From NCBI GenBank assembly GCA_034430415.1, contig DAOUEN010000069.1, forward strand, positions 1-61,990: 61,990 nucleotides of DNA. Direction: 5' to 3'. Shown here piece after piece: positions 14,774 through 23,473 of this stretch (positions are counted from its first letter, which is position 1; each line of letters starts with the position of its first letter). This DNA is from JADFUZ01 sp034430415 (GTDB taxonomy: Bacteria > Chloroflexota > Dehalococcoidia > GIF9 > AB-539-J10). Made by a program: the position numbers and the translations under genes. Below the pieces are notes generated by a model. It ran no database searches. It was given only the letters and a program-made list of their open reading frames with translations, and was not told the DNA's origin.

Positions 14774-15982
14774 ATGGCACGAGGCATAAGCAGTATAGTA
14801 GGCCAAATTCAACCCTCGGCAACTCTCTCTTTGAAGGAAGAGATAAGCTCTCTGGAGAAGAAGTATGGGTTCAAGATCATAGACCTCACCGCCGGCCAGC
14901 CGGATAGCGGTCCAACGGAGGATGTTCTAGCAGCACTTGTGGAGGGCGGCAAACTGCACAAGTACGGGCCAGTACAAGGTGACGCTGAGTTGAGAGAAGT
15001 GCTGCCGGCCGTGCTGAACCAAGAGGTTGGGGTGAAGTATGATCCCCAAGACATAGCTATTACAATTGGGGCGAAGGGAGCGATAGACATATTGATGCGG
15101 GTTCTACTCAATCCCGGCGACGGCGTTGGCATCATGTCACCGTTCTGGGTTACCTATCCTGAGTCCGTCAAACTAGCACGCGGCATCCCCTGTTTCCTCG
15201 AATCCACTGCTGGCCTGAGACCAGATATAGGAAGACTGCCGGGAGAGCTGAGATCCAAGAATATCAGAGCGCTCCTCTACAGCTCTCCATGCAACCCTTC
15301 AGGTATTGTCTATACCATGAACGAGCTACAGGCGATTGCAGGGATTGTGAAGGAACAGGACATCTGGGTCATATCCGACGAGATATACAGGAATTTTATT
15401 TTCGACGGCAGAACACCAGCAAGCATATTGCAGGTGGAAGGCATGCGTGACAACACCATATTGGTCGACGGCCCATCCAAGAGGTTCGGTATCCCCGGCT
15501 GGAGGCTGGGGGTGGTTGCTGGCCCCAGTGAGGTTATCAAGGCAGTTACCAAGCTACAAGGCCACACGAGCTCGGGGGCCTCCAGGCCGGTTCAACACGC
15601 CGTGCGTGTTGCTTACACCAGCCAAGAGGCCAGGAGAGCCAGCGAAGAGATGAGAAGAAGATACCAACGAAACAGGGATGTTTTTGTAAAAGGGCTCAAC
15701 GAGGTTGACGGTTTCAGTTGTGCCAAGCCAGAAGGCGCATTCTATGCTTTCCCCAATGCTGCAAGATTCTTCGGCCAAAGATATGAATTCGATGGCAGCG
15801 AGTACACTGTAAGCGGCTCTGTGGCTTTTCGAACCTTCCTTCTAAGAAAGGCACAGGTGGCCGGAGTCGAAGGAGCGCCTTTTGGGATGGATGGCCACAT
15901 CAGGTTTTCTTTGGCGACCAAGGAGGAGGACTGTATGACTGCGCTAGCCAGCATCAGGAATGCCGTGAGGGGGCTGCGTTAA
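14774..15982 (+). CDS. PLP-dependent aminotransferase, aspartate class I family
   Basis: 402-residue fold-type I aminotransferase. Visible are LTAGQPDSGPTEDV (substrate loop), SSPCNPSG (about 174-181) with the invariant Asn, the PLP Asp in ISDEIYRNF (about 203), the PLP Lys in DGPSKRFGIPGWRLG (Lys about 233), and a C-terminal Arg in GHIRFSLA. This is the aspartate/alanine aminotransferase (AspC/AlaT) class. Start ATG with GGAGG nine bases upstream. Its partner upstream is a threonine synthase-like gene. The amino donor and acceptor cannot be told from sequence alone. The 3' end is six bases from the convergent hisF. Confidence 0.9.
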   Translation: MARGISSIVGQIQPSATLSLKEEISSLEKKYGFKIIDLTAGQPDSGPTEDVLAALVEGGKLHKYGPVQGDAELREVLPAVLNQEVGVKYDPQDIAITIGAKGAIDILMRVLLNPGDGVGIMSPFWVTYPESVKLARGIPCFLESTAGLRPDIGRLPGELRSKNIRALLYSSPCNPSGIVYTMNELQAIAGIVKEQDIWVISDEIYRNFIFDGRTPASILQVEGMRDNTILVDGPSKRFGIPGWRLGVVAGPSEVIKAVTKLQGHTSSGASRPVQHAVRVAYTSQEARRASEEMRRRYQRNRDVFVKGLNEVDGFSCAKPEGAFYAFPNAARFFGQRYEFDGSEYTVSGSVAFRTFLLRKAQVAGVEGAPFGMDGHIRFSLATKEEDCMTALASIRNAVRGLR

Positions 15983-15987
15983 TCCTG

Positions 15988-16758
15988 TCATACGCGGATT
16001 GGAATCCCTTTGCTCCCGAGGTATTCCTTGGCCTGGAGTATGGATATCTCGCCGAAGTGGAAGATGGAGGCCGCCAGGACTGCGGATGCCCCCGCTACTG
16101 TTACAGCCTCGTAGAGGTGCTCCAGCTTCCCTGCCCCTCCTGAAGCAACCACTGGAATGCTGACGGACTCAGCAACAGCCCTTGTCATCTCTATGTCATA
16201 TCCCTCTCTGGTACCGTCGGCGTCCTTGCTCGTAAGTAGAATCTCACCCGCGCCAAGTTCCTCCGCTCTCCTTGCCCACCCAACAAGCTCGATACCGGTG
16301 GAGTCGTGACCTCCGCTAACAACGACTTCCAGTCGAGGAAGAGCGCTATCAAGCGAATTCTTGCGCCCATCAATGGCGACCACTAATCTGCTCTTGCCAA
16401 ACTGTCTCGAGGCGTTCGCGATCAGCTCAGGATCCCTTACAGCAGCAGTATTCACCGAAATCCGATCTACGCCAAGATCAAACAGGACCTTCATGTCTTT
16501 CATGTTCCTGATGCCGCCACCTATACACAAAGGTACAGTAACCTTTTCTACCACTCTCCTGACCCAGTCCAGCCTCGTCCCTCTTGCCTCAACAGTCGCA
16601 GCGATATCGAGGAACACAAGCGCATCAGCCCCCTCCCTGCAATAAGCCTCCGCTGCCTCAACTGGATCCCGAGCATCCCTGACATTCTCGAACCTCACTC
16701 CCTTGACCACCCGCCCATCCTTCACATCCAGGCAAGGTATGATTCTTACTTCGTTCAT
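15988..16758 (-). CDS. hisF: imidazole glycerol phosphate synthase, cyclase subunit
   Basis: HisF closes the imidazole ring in histidine synthesis with ammonia delivered by HisH, yielding IGP and AICAR. The 256-residue TIM barrel starts MNEVRIIPCLDVKDGRVVKG with catalytic Asp at about 11, and has VAIDGR with the second Asp near 130, plus the phosphate loops CIGGGI and VASGGAG. I chose the ATG at 16758 because GAGAGGAG lies five bases upstream; an earlier in-frame ATG would add ten poor residues. hisH and other his genes are not in the window, so it stands alone here. Confidence 0.96.
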   Translation of the reverse strand: MNEVRIIPCLDVKDGRVVKGVRFENVRDARDPVEAAEAYCREGADALVFLDIAATVEARGTRLDWVRRVVEKVTVPLCIGGGIRNMKDMKVLFDLGVDRISVNTAAVRDPELIANASRQFGKSRLVVAIDGRKNSLDSALPRLEVVVSGGHDSTGIELVGWARRAEELGAGEILLTSKDADGTREGYDIEMTRAVAESVSIPVVASGGAGKLEHLYEAVTVAGASAVLAASIFHFGEISILQAKEYLGSKGIPIRV

Positions 16759-16823
16759 AGCGCTCCTCTCGTTGACCAACAATGGCATTCATCTTAGGGA
16801 ATTCCTCATCATTTGACAAGGAG

Positions 16824-16852
16824 TTGACCGTGTGGCGCACATAAGCTAGAGT
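16824..16852 (+). promoter_or_regulatory. promoter of the sugar nucleotidyltransferase gene
   Basis: TTGACC (16824-16829), 17 bases, TAGAGT (16847-16852). The start codon is only eight bases after the -10 box, predicting a leaderless mRNA. A second TTGACA lies at 16813. Confidence 0.7.
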
Positions 16853-16860
16853 CTGCCCAA

Positions 16861-17946
16861 ATGAGGGCTGTTATTCTGTCAGGAGGCAAAGCAACCAGGC
16901 TACGCCCTCTTACCTGTAACACATCCAAGGTAATGATCCCCGTACTGAATCGTCCTTTTCTTCAGCATCTTGTCTGGTATCTAAAGAGGCACGATATTGT
17001 CGACATAACCCTTGCCATTGGCAAGATACCGGACGAGGTGGAGAGCTACTTCGGCGACGGCAGTAGCTTTGATACCACAATAGAGTATTCTACTGAGAGT
17101 GTTCCTCTAGGCACAGCTGGGGCAGTGAAGAACGCTGAAAGGCTCTTGGATAGGCCTTTCGTAGTTTTCAACGGCGATGTCTTCACGGATATTGACCTCA
17201 CTGCCATGATGGATGCCCATCAGCGAAGGGGAGCTATTGCAACCCTGGCGTTGACCCCCGTGGATGACCCTACAGCTTATGGCGTAGTTGAGACCGATGG
17301 TGAAGGAAGAGTCACACGCTTCCTGGAAAAACCGAGCCGTGACGAAGTAACCAGCAACCTGATCAATGCCGGCATCTATATTCTGCGTCCCGACATCCTC
17401 AACTACATCCCTCCCAACGCTTTCATCATGTTTGAGCGCGATGTCTTTCCCTCGGTCCTGGAGGCAGGAGAGACCATGTATGCTTATCCGTCTGATGATT
17501 ACTGGACTGATATCGGCACACCGGAAAGATACCTGAGGCTAAATCATGACTTGCTCGGGCGAGACATTGGCCCTCGCGGCCTAAAGTCCGAAGGGAAACA
17601 TGATATCCATCCATCAGCGCAAGTTGAAGGGCCCGTGCTGATTGGCAAAGGCTGCCGTGTCGCGAGCAACTGTACCATAGAGGGGCCAACTGTGTTGGGG
17701 CAAGGCTGCCAGATAAGGGAAGGTGCCGTCATACAAAGCTCGCTGTTGTGGCAAGATTGCGAAATTGGCAGGGGCGCCAGGCTCCGTGACTCCATACTTG
17801 CCTCCAGTTGCCATGTCGGGGGAGAAAGCCTTCTGGATAGCTGTGTGCTGGGGGACAATGTAAGGATTGGTAGCGGTAACCAACTACCCCAAGGCACCAG
17901 GATCTGGCCTGATAAATCGATACCGCCCGGCACAATTTCGTTTTGA
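16861..17946 (+). CDS. sugar-1-phosphate nucleotidyltransferase with hexapeptide tail
   Basis: 361 residues. The N-terminal part is a nucleotidyltransferase fold: LSGGKATRLRPLT (about 6-18) for nucleotide binding, FNGDVFTDID with the metal Asp near 108, and EKPSRDE. From about residue 245 to the end it has left-handed beta-helix hexapeptide repeats (VEGPVLIGKGCRVASN and following). This layout is that of mannose-1-phosphate guanylyltransferase or glucose-1-phosphate thymidylyl/uridylyltransferase proteins, which supply activated sugars for surface polysaccharides; the base and sugar cannot be told. The lysine after the signature is KVM rather than KPM. No Shine-Dalgarno: the promoter lies directly before the ATG. 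Confidence 0.85.
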   Translation: MRAVILSGGKATRLRPLTCNTSKVMIPVLNRPFLQHLVWYLKRHDIVDITLAIGKIPDEVESYFGDGSSFDTTIEYSTESVPLGTAGAVKNAERLLDRPFVVFNGDVFTDIDLTAMMDAHQRRGAIATLALTPVDDPTAYGVVETDGEGRVTRFLEKPSRDEVTSNLINAGIYILRPDILNYIPPNAFIMFERDVFPSVLEAGETMYAYPSDDYWTDIGTPERYLRLNHDLLGRDIGPRGLKSEGKHDIHPSAQVEGPVLIGKGCRVASNCTIEGPTVLGQGCQIREGAVIQSSLLWQDCEIGRGARLRDSILASSCHVGGESLLDSCVLGDNVRIGSGNQLPQGTRIWPDKSIPPGTISF

Positions 17947-18044
17947 CCAGCCACGCCCGGGCCTTTGCTGTGGCTGGACCTACTTCAAGAGTCACCCAGA
18001 GTTGCTGATTAGCGTACAAGCCGCCGGAACCCGACTTCAGGAAG

Positions 18045-19136
18045 TCACACATTGAATAGGAAAGTAACAATGTCTCCATCCTGGACAAGGTAGTCCTTGC
18101 CTTCCATTCTGAGCAAGCCCCTCTTTCGCGCTTCATTCAGGCTGTCACATCTCTCCATATCGCTGTAGCCGATTACTTCAGCACGGATGAATCCTCGCTC
18201 CATGTCGGAATGAACCTTCCCTGCTGCTGTCGACGCTGTGGCGCCACGCGGCACAGTCCACGCTCTCAACTCGCGGGAAGCCGTAGTGAAAAAGGAGATA
18301 AGTCCCAGGAAATGGTAGGAGAGATCAATGACCCTCTCCACTGCAGGCGCGGTCAGTCCCATAGCTCTGCGGAACTCCTCAGCCTCGGGGGCGTCCAGTT
18401 GTTCCAGCTCCGACTCCAGCTTCCCACACTGAGCTATCACTGCAAATTGCGGGTAGGCAGCTCCTATTTCGTCCTCCAAGAGCGAAGCCTGGGCAAGTTG
18501 TCCCTCCCCAATATTCAGAACAACCAGCATGGGCTTCGCAGTGAGAAACTGATAGTGCGATAGGCTCTTCAGGTCATCTTTGGTCAAGTCCTGCTGCCTT
18601 ACTGGCACGTCTGTCTCCAGCGCTGACTTCACCCTCTGCAGCAAAGCTTGTTCTCCTAAATGAACTTCACGCTCTGATGGCCTCGCTCCCTTCAGCGCTA
18701 TCTGCAATTTATCAAGCCTTCTGTCAATGATGGCCAGATCGGAAAAGGCAAGCTCCAAATCCAGTGTGGCCAGGTCCCGCCTGGGGTCAATGCTTCCGTC
18801 AGGGTGGGGGACTCTCTCATCTCCAAAGACGCGAACTACCTGAAGCAAGGCATCAGCCGTGCTCAAATGGCTCAGGAGTTCTCCCCCCAACCCTCCCCTG
18901 CTGCCAAGCCCTCGAGGTGAACCAACCATATCCACATAGTCTACCTCAGCAAGGACAGTCTTCTGGGGATGGAATATGCTCTCCAAGGTTGACAGTCGCG
19001 AATCGGGCACTTTGACCACGCCTATATTCGGCCTCAGAGAAGCAGAATGGGTATCGAGGGCAGCCTTGTTCTTGGTCAAGGCATCGAAGACAGTAGTCTT
19101 CCCGCTCTGGGACAGCCCAACAATAGCAATTCTCAC
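18045..19136 (-). CDS. ychF: YchF/OLA1-type ribosome-binding ATPase
   Basis: From the GTG at 19136 the product is 363 residues, exactly the family length; a longer frame upstream has no support. The G1 loop reads GLSQSGKTT where most relatives have GLPNVGKST, which departs at two residues but keeps GKT. The ATP-specific motif is NIGEG (family NxxE), and the C-terminal TGS domain runs from ISFFTTASRELRAW to DGDIVTFLFNV. YchF binds ribosomes and takes part in stress and translation control. The start codon lies seven bases after a -10 box inside a perfect inverted repeat shared with holA, so the mRNA is probably leaderless. Confidence 0.95.
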   Translation of the reverse strand: MRIAIVGLSQSGKTTVFDALTKNKAALDTHSASLRPNIGVVKVPDSRLSTLESIFHPQKTVLAEVDYVDMVGSPRGLGSRGGLGGELLSHLSTADALLQVVRVFGDERVPHPDGSIDPRRDLATLDLELAFSDLAIIDRRLDKLQIALKGARPSEREVHLGEQALLQRVKSALETDVPVRQQDLTKDDLKSLSHYQFLTAKPMLVVLNIGEGQLAQASLLEDEIGAAYPQFAVIAQCGKLESELEQLDAPEAEEFRRAMGLTAPAVERVIDLSYHFLGLISFFTTASRELRAWTVPRGATASTAAGKVHSDMERGFIRAEVIGYSDMERCDSLNEARKRGLLRMEGKDYLVQDGDIVTFLFNV

Positions 19137-19139
19137 ATT

Positions 19140-19206
19140 CAGTATTCTATCACAGGCACCGCTGCTGTCTTCAGACGAGAGCGGGCATTCCTGTGATAGA
19201 ATACTG
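19140..19206. promoter_or_regulatory. perfect 17-base inverted repeat holding the divergent ychF and holA promoters
   Basis: CAGTATTCTATCACAGG (19140-19156) is the exact reverse complement of 19190-19206, 33 bases apart. Each arm contains an extended -10, TGATAGAAT, facing outward. On plus, TAGAAT (19197-19202) ends six bases before the holA GTG (19209); on minus the same box ends seven bases before the ychF GTG (19136). No -35 is seen on either side. So both genes probably start as leaderless mRNAs from a symmetric element that may also be an operator or form a cruciform. Confidence 0.75.
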
Positions 19207-19208
19207 AG

Positions 19209-20228
19209 GTGTTCTACATCCTGTATGGGGAGGATGATTTCTCCCTGTGGCAAGCTCTGGAGGAAATCAAGGTTAGCTTGGATGACCCACAAATGCTGGC
19301 AGTCAACACTGTTAGGCTTGACGGCCAGAGTCTGACCCTGAATGAACTCAGAAACAACTGTAACACTACCCCTTTCCTGTCTCTGCATCGCCTGGTGGTA
19401 GTCGATGGCCTATTGAAGAGGTTCGAGGCAATGCCAGGTAAGTCACGGTCAGGCAAGAGAGGGGCCAAGACTGGAGTCGGACTTGACATTGGGGAATGGC
19501 AGGACTTGCCTCTGCTCGTGGAGCAAATGCCTCACAGTACCGTACTGGTGATAGCAGATGGCGCGATACGAAGCGCCAATCCACTATTGAATAGGGTCTC
19601 GTCCGCAGCCAAAGTAAAGGTCTTCAACTCGTTGAAGGGTGAGAGGCTAAGGAACTGGATAGGGCAACAGGTAGCCAAGCAGGGTGGTGCCATCACGCCT
19701 CAGGCAGTGAGCCATCTTTGCCAGCTCGTTGGCGGGAATCTCTGGGCAATGAATAACGAGGTCTCAAAGCTAGTTATGTACGCCCAAGGACGGCCAATAA
19801 CCGAGGATGATGTAGGACAACTATCCAGCTACGCCCACGAGACCAGCATCTTCGTCCTGGTGGATGCAGTCCTGGAGGGCCGTAACGCGAAAGCCCAGGA
19901 TCTACTTTGCCGGTTGTGTCAGGAGGGATATTCCGCAGGCCATATCCTGGCCATGATTGCCAGGCAATTCCGCCTAATAGCATTGGTACACGAACTGGGC
20001 TCGGCCCCATCACGGGGACAACTTCGCGGCGAGCTGAGCGCACTGCCAGACTATGCCCTGGACAGAACAACAAGGCAAGCCAGCTCATATGATCCCCAGC
20101 ATCTCCAGCACGCTTACCACAAGCTCGCTGAAGCAGACATGGCCATCAAGACAGGGAGGTGGGACGAGCAGTCAGCTCTTGAACTCCTTGTTGCCGATCT
20201 CAGCATGTCACGAAGCTATGGTTCCTAA
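19209..20228 (+). CDS. holA: DNA polymerase III subunit delta
   Basis: 339 residues. HolA is the wrench of the clamp loader that opens the beta clamp. The N-terminus starts MFYILYGEDDFSLWQALEEI as in the family, followed by the LVVVDG strand and a collar domain near the C-terminus (HKLAEADMAIKTGRWDEQSALELLVADL). The GTG start is set by similarity and lies directly after the -10 box of the inverted repeat. alaS follows 121 bases later. Confidence 0.92.
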   Translation: MFYILYGEDDFSLWQALEEIKVSLDDPQMLAVNTVRLDGQSLTLNELRNNCNTTPFLSLHRLVVVDGLLKRFEAMPGKSRSGKRGAKTGVGLDIGEWQDLPLLVEQMPHSTVLVIADGAIRSANPLLNRVSSAAKVKVFNSLKGERLRNWIGQQVAKQGGAITPQAVSHLCQLVGGNLWAMNNEVSKLVMYAQGRPITEDDVGQLSSYAHETSIFVLVDAVLEGRNAKAQDLLCRLCQEGYSAGHILAMIARQFRLIALVHELGSAPSRGQLRGELSALPDYALDRTTRQASSYDPQHLQHAYHKLAEADMAIKTGRWDEQSALELLVADLSMSRSYGS

Positions 20229-20349
20229 CCAAGGATTCCATGCTGTGCCGATCAAGCCTGTGTGACAGCTTTTGTGCTATCATAGCTGGTACTTCGGCTT
20301 GGACTCGTGCTGCAAGACACTCTGCAGAACAGAAGAAGGACAACCGCTG

Positions 20350-22977
20350 ATGACTAGCGATGAGGTAAGGGAACGTTTTCTGAGTTTCTTTAAAGGCAAA
20401 GGGCACAAGATCATCCCCAGCTCATCCCTGATTCCCCATGGTGATCCAAGCCTGCTGCTGACAACTGCTGGCATGGTACAAATCAAGCCGTATTTCTTGG
20501 GGCTCGAGGAACCCCCTAGCCCGCGGCTGGTTTCCTGTCAGAAATGCTTTCGCACTACCGATGTTGATTCTGTAGGCGATACAAGTCACTTGACCTTCTT
20601 CGAAATGCTCGGGAATTTCAGCGTGGGTGACTACTTCAAGAAGGAGGCTATTGAGTGGGCGTGGGAATTCGTGACCGAAGACCTGAAGCTGTCACGGGAA
20701 CGGCTATGGGCAACAGTCTATCTCGATGACGACGAGGCCTTCGCCTACTGGCAACGAGTCGGAATCCCTGCCGAGAAGATACTAAGGTTTGGTGACGAAG
20801 ACAACTTCTGGGGTCCGGCTGGCAATTCGGGTCCCTGCGGCCCTTGCAGTGAGCTGCACTATGACCTGGGCGGCGACTTTGGCTGTGGCAGACCCGAATG
20901 CAGACCTAATTGTGGATGCGGCCGCTTTTCCGAGGTATGGAACCTGGTTTTCACCCAGTACGATCAACACTCCGATGGCAGCCGTACTCCTCTGCCCAAA
21001 CCGAATATCGACACTGGCATGGGCATGGAAAGGATTACGGCGGCAGTACAAGGGAGACAGTCGGTTTATGAGACTGACCTCTTCTGGCCCGTTATTGAGG
21101 GGATTAGCCGGTTGGCCGGTAAGACGTATGTCGCGAGCGAGACAAACGACAGGTACATGAGAATAATCGCAGAACACAGTCGGGGCGTTGCCTTTCTCAT
21201 AGCTGATGGCGTTCTACCCTCTAACGAAGGAAGGGGCTACGTTCTGCGCCGCATACTGCGCCGGGCTTCCCTTTTCGGGCGAAGGCTCGGCTTGGACATG
21301 CCCTTCCTCGGACAAATTGCCCAGATAGCAGCTAACAAGATGGCCGATGTCTATCCCGAACTGGTGACCAATGGAAACATGATTATGGAAGTCATAAGGG
21401 CAGAGGAAGACAAGTTCATAGCTACTCTGGAAACGGGGCTCGACCTCGTAGAGGAGCTTGTTGAGAAAGCCCTGAAGGACGGTAAGGAACAGTTAGCAGG
21501 GAAGCAAGTATTCAGGCTCTACGATACCTATGGGTTTCCCAAGGAACTGACTGCTGAAATTGCCAAGGAAAGAGGCTTGACTGTTGATGTTGAGGGCTTT
21601 GAAACTGAGATGGAAGAACAGCGCGCGAAGGCCAGGGCAGGGCACAAGTTCGCGGCTACGCCGACCACAGAAACGGCTCTGGCGGTTGACGTAGAGTTCA
21701 CCGGGCATGAGGCAAGCAGTTCTCAATCCAGAGTGCTGGAACTGAGAGTCATGGGAAAGCCGAAGGAAACTGCATCTCAAGAGGAGAAAGTTGACATAAT
21801 CCTCGATGTGACGCCTTTCTATGGTGAATTGGGAGGACAGGTCGGTGACTCTGGGGAGATGACGGGCGACAGAGGAAAAGTGGCGATCACAGACACCGTG
21901 AGAAACTACTCCGACGTGACAATTCATCAAGGGACGGTCATTGAGGGTAACCTTTCGGTAGGGGATGCAGTGGTGGCGAGAATTGATATTGCGCGTCGTC
22001 TGGATATCGCCCGCAACCACACCGCTACGCACCTGCTTCAAGCTGCCCTGAGAGAAATCCTGGGGAGCCATGTGTATCAGAGGGGTTCGTCGGTGCAGCC
22101 TAGCAGACTCAGATTCGACTTCTCTCACCTAGCAACCATAACCGAAGGACAGTTGGATAGAATTCAAGCATGGGTGAATGAGAAGATACGTGAGAACCTG
22201 CCGGTCAGTGCCAGATCTGTTCCCTATGAAGACGCCATCGCTGAGGGTGCTATCGCTCTCTTTGAAGAGAAATATGGGGGAACAGTCCGGGTATTGGAAA
22301 TCGGAGAGCCGTCAATAAGCAAAGAACTCTGCGGGGGTACTCACGTCAAGTCAACTGGAGAGATCGGCATCTTGCTCATAACCAGCGAAAGCAGCATTGG
22401 TACCGGTCTGCACCGTCTGGAAGCAGTGACCGGAAGAACTGCGGAGTGGTTGATCGCTCAACGCTTCTCCACTCTACAAATGGCAGCCAAGGAATTGGAG
22501 TGTTTGCCCGAGGACGTTTCCAACAAGGCGAAGAGCCTTGCCACTCAACTCGGGCTGGAACGCAAGCGATCCCTGTCTCTAGAAAGGGAACTGTCGCAGG
22601 GAATCACCGAGTACTTGGCCAGTCAGACGAAGAAGATAGACGGAGTGACGGTCGTCACTGCCGAAGTAGCGTCATTGACTATGTCCGTCCTCAGAGAGAT
22701 CGGCGATAAGCTGCGAGACAGATTGGGGAGTGCCGTGGTAGTGCTGGCCAGCGTGTATGAAGGGAAGCCCAGTTTCTTGGCTACGGTTACCCCGGATCTG
22801 GTTACCAGGGGCTTCCACGCCGGACGCATCGTGGAACAGGTGGCCAAAGCTGCTGGTGGTGGTGGGGGAGGCAAAGCAGGCATGGCCCAGGCAGGCGGCA
22901 AAGACCCTCGCAAGATCAAGCAAGCCCTGGGTCTAGTACAAGACATCATCGCAGACGAAGCACGGCAAGCACGATAG
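20350..22977 (+). CDS. alaS: alanyl-tRNA synthetase
   Basis: Charges tRNA-Ala. The 875-residue product has the full class II layout: catalytic start MTSDEVRERFLSFFKGKGH, motif 2 RTTDVDSVGDTSHLTFFEML, motif 3 region near GRGYVLRRILRRA, the editing domain with HTATHLLQ and the zinc Cys/His CGGTHVKSTGEIG, and the C-terminal glycine-rich C-Ala domain ending GGGGGGKAGMAQAGGKDP. A small insertion with CGRPECRPNCGCG (about residues 178-195) is a four-Cys patch in the catalytic domain. I chose ATG 20350 with GAAGGA nine bases upstream. ruvX follows after one base. Confidence 0.97.
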   Translation: MTSDEVRERFLSFFKGKGHKIIPSSSLIPHGDPSLLLTTAGMVQIKPYFLGLEEPPSPRLVSCQKCFRTTDVDSVGDTSHLTFFEMLGNFSVGDYFKKEAIEWAWEFVTEDLKLSRERLWATVYLDDDEAFAYWQRVGIPAEKILRFGDEDNFWGPAGNSGPCGPCSELHYDLGGDFGCGRPECRPNCGCGRFSEVWNLVFTQYDQHSDGSRTPLPKPNIDTGMGMERITAAVQGRQSVYETDLFWPVIEGISRLAGKTYVASETNDRYMRIIAEHSRGVAFLIADGVLPSNEGRGYVLRRILRRASLFGRRLGLDMPFLGQIAQIAANKMADVYPELVTNGNMIMEVIRAEEDKFIATLETGLDLVEELVEKALKDGKEQLAGKQVFRLYDTYGFPKELTAEIAKERGLTVDVEGFETEMEEQRAKARAGHKFAATPTTETALAVDVEFTGHEASSSQSRVLELRVMGKPKETASQEEKVDIILDVTPFYGELGGQVGDSGEMTGDRGKVAITDTVRNYSDVTIHQGTVIEGNLSVGDAVVARIDIARRLDIARNHTATHLLQAALREILGSHVYQRGSSVQPSRLRFDFSHLATITEGQLDRIQAWVNEKIRENLPVSARSVPYEDAIAEGAIALFEEKYGGTVRVLEIGEPSISKELCGGTHVKSTGEIGILLITSESSIGTGLHRLEAVTGRTAEWLIAQRFSTLQMAAKELECLPEDVSNKAKSLATQLGLERKRSLSLERELSQGITEYLASQTKKIDGVTVVTAEVASLTMSVLREIGDKLRDRLGSAVVVLASVYEGKPSFLATVTPDLVTRGFHAGRIVEQVAKAAGGGGGGKAGMAQAGGKDPRKIKQALGLVQDIIADEARQAR

Positions 22978-22978
22978 T

Positions 22979-23434
22979 ATGGCCAAGGTCAGAATGCGCA
23001 GCTTAGGATTGGATATCGGAGAAAAGAGAACAGGCGTGGCCATAAGTGACCCGCAGGGAAGATTCGCACTTCCCCTAACGGTGATCAGCCATAACAGAGA
23101 AGACGCCGCTCTTAATGATATTGTGAAGCTCGCCAGGCAGTACGACATAGAGCAAATCATAGTCGGTTTGCCTTACTCATTGAACGGCAGCCTTGGCCAG
23201 CAAGCTCATAAGGTCAAAGCCTTGGCACAGCGGCTTTCCTCTTTGGCCGGGCTGGACGTAGAACTGTGGGACGAGCGTCTATCCACCGTAGCTGCTGATC
23301 GGTTGCTGACCGAGGCGGGTGTTAAGAAAGCCAAAAAGAAACAGCACAGAGATGCAATAGCGGCGGCGATTGTGTTGCAGGGATTTCTCGATAGCCTTGA
23401 CAGCCAACCCTCATGCGAGGGTGGCCTGAGCTAG
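22979..23434 (+). CDS. ruvX: putative pre-16S rRNA nuclease / Holliday junction resolvase YqgF
   Basis: 151 residues with the RNase H-like fold: GLDIGEKRTGVAISD (first Asp near 11), IVGLPYSLNGS (about 60-70), and WDERLSTVAA with the catalytic Glu near 98, and HRDAIAAAIVLQ with the late Asp. The family processes the 5' end of 16S rRNA precursor in E. coli and was also described as a resolvase. Its ATG is one base after the alaS stop, a conserved alaS-ruvX pair in many bacteria, which suggests translational coupling. Confidence 0.93.
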   Translation: MAKVRMRSLGLDIGEKRTGVAISDPQGRFALPLTVISHNREDAALNDIVKLARQYDIEQIIVGLPYSLNGSLGQQAHKVKALAQRLSSLAGLDVELWDERLSTVAADRLLTEAGVKKAKKKQHRDAIAAAIVLQGFLDSLDSQPSCEGGLS

Positions 23435-23473
23435 CTTCTGCTGTGACACCCGACGAGCCGACCTGAATCTGAA

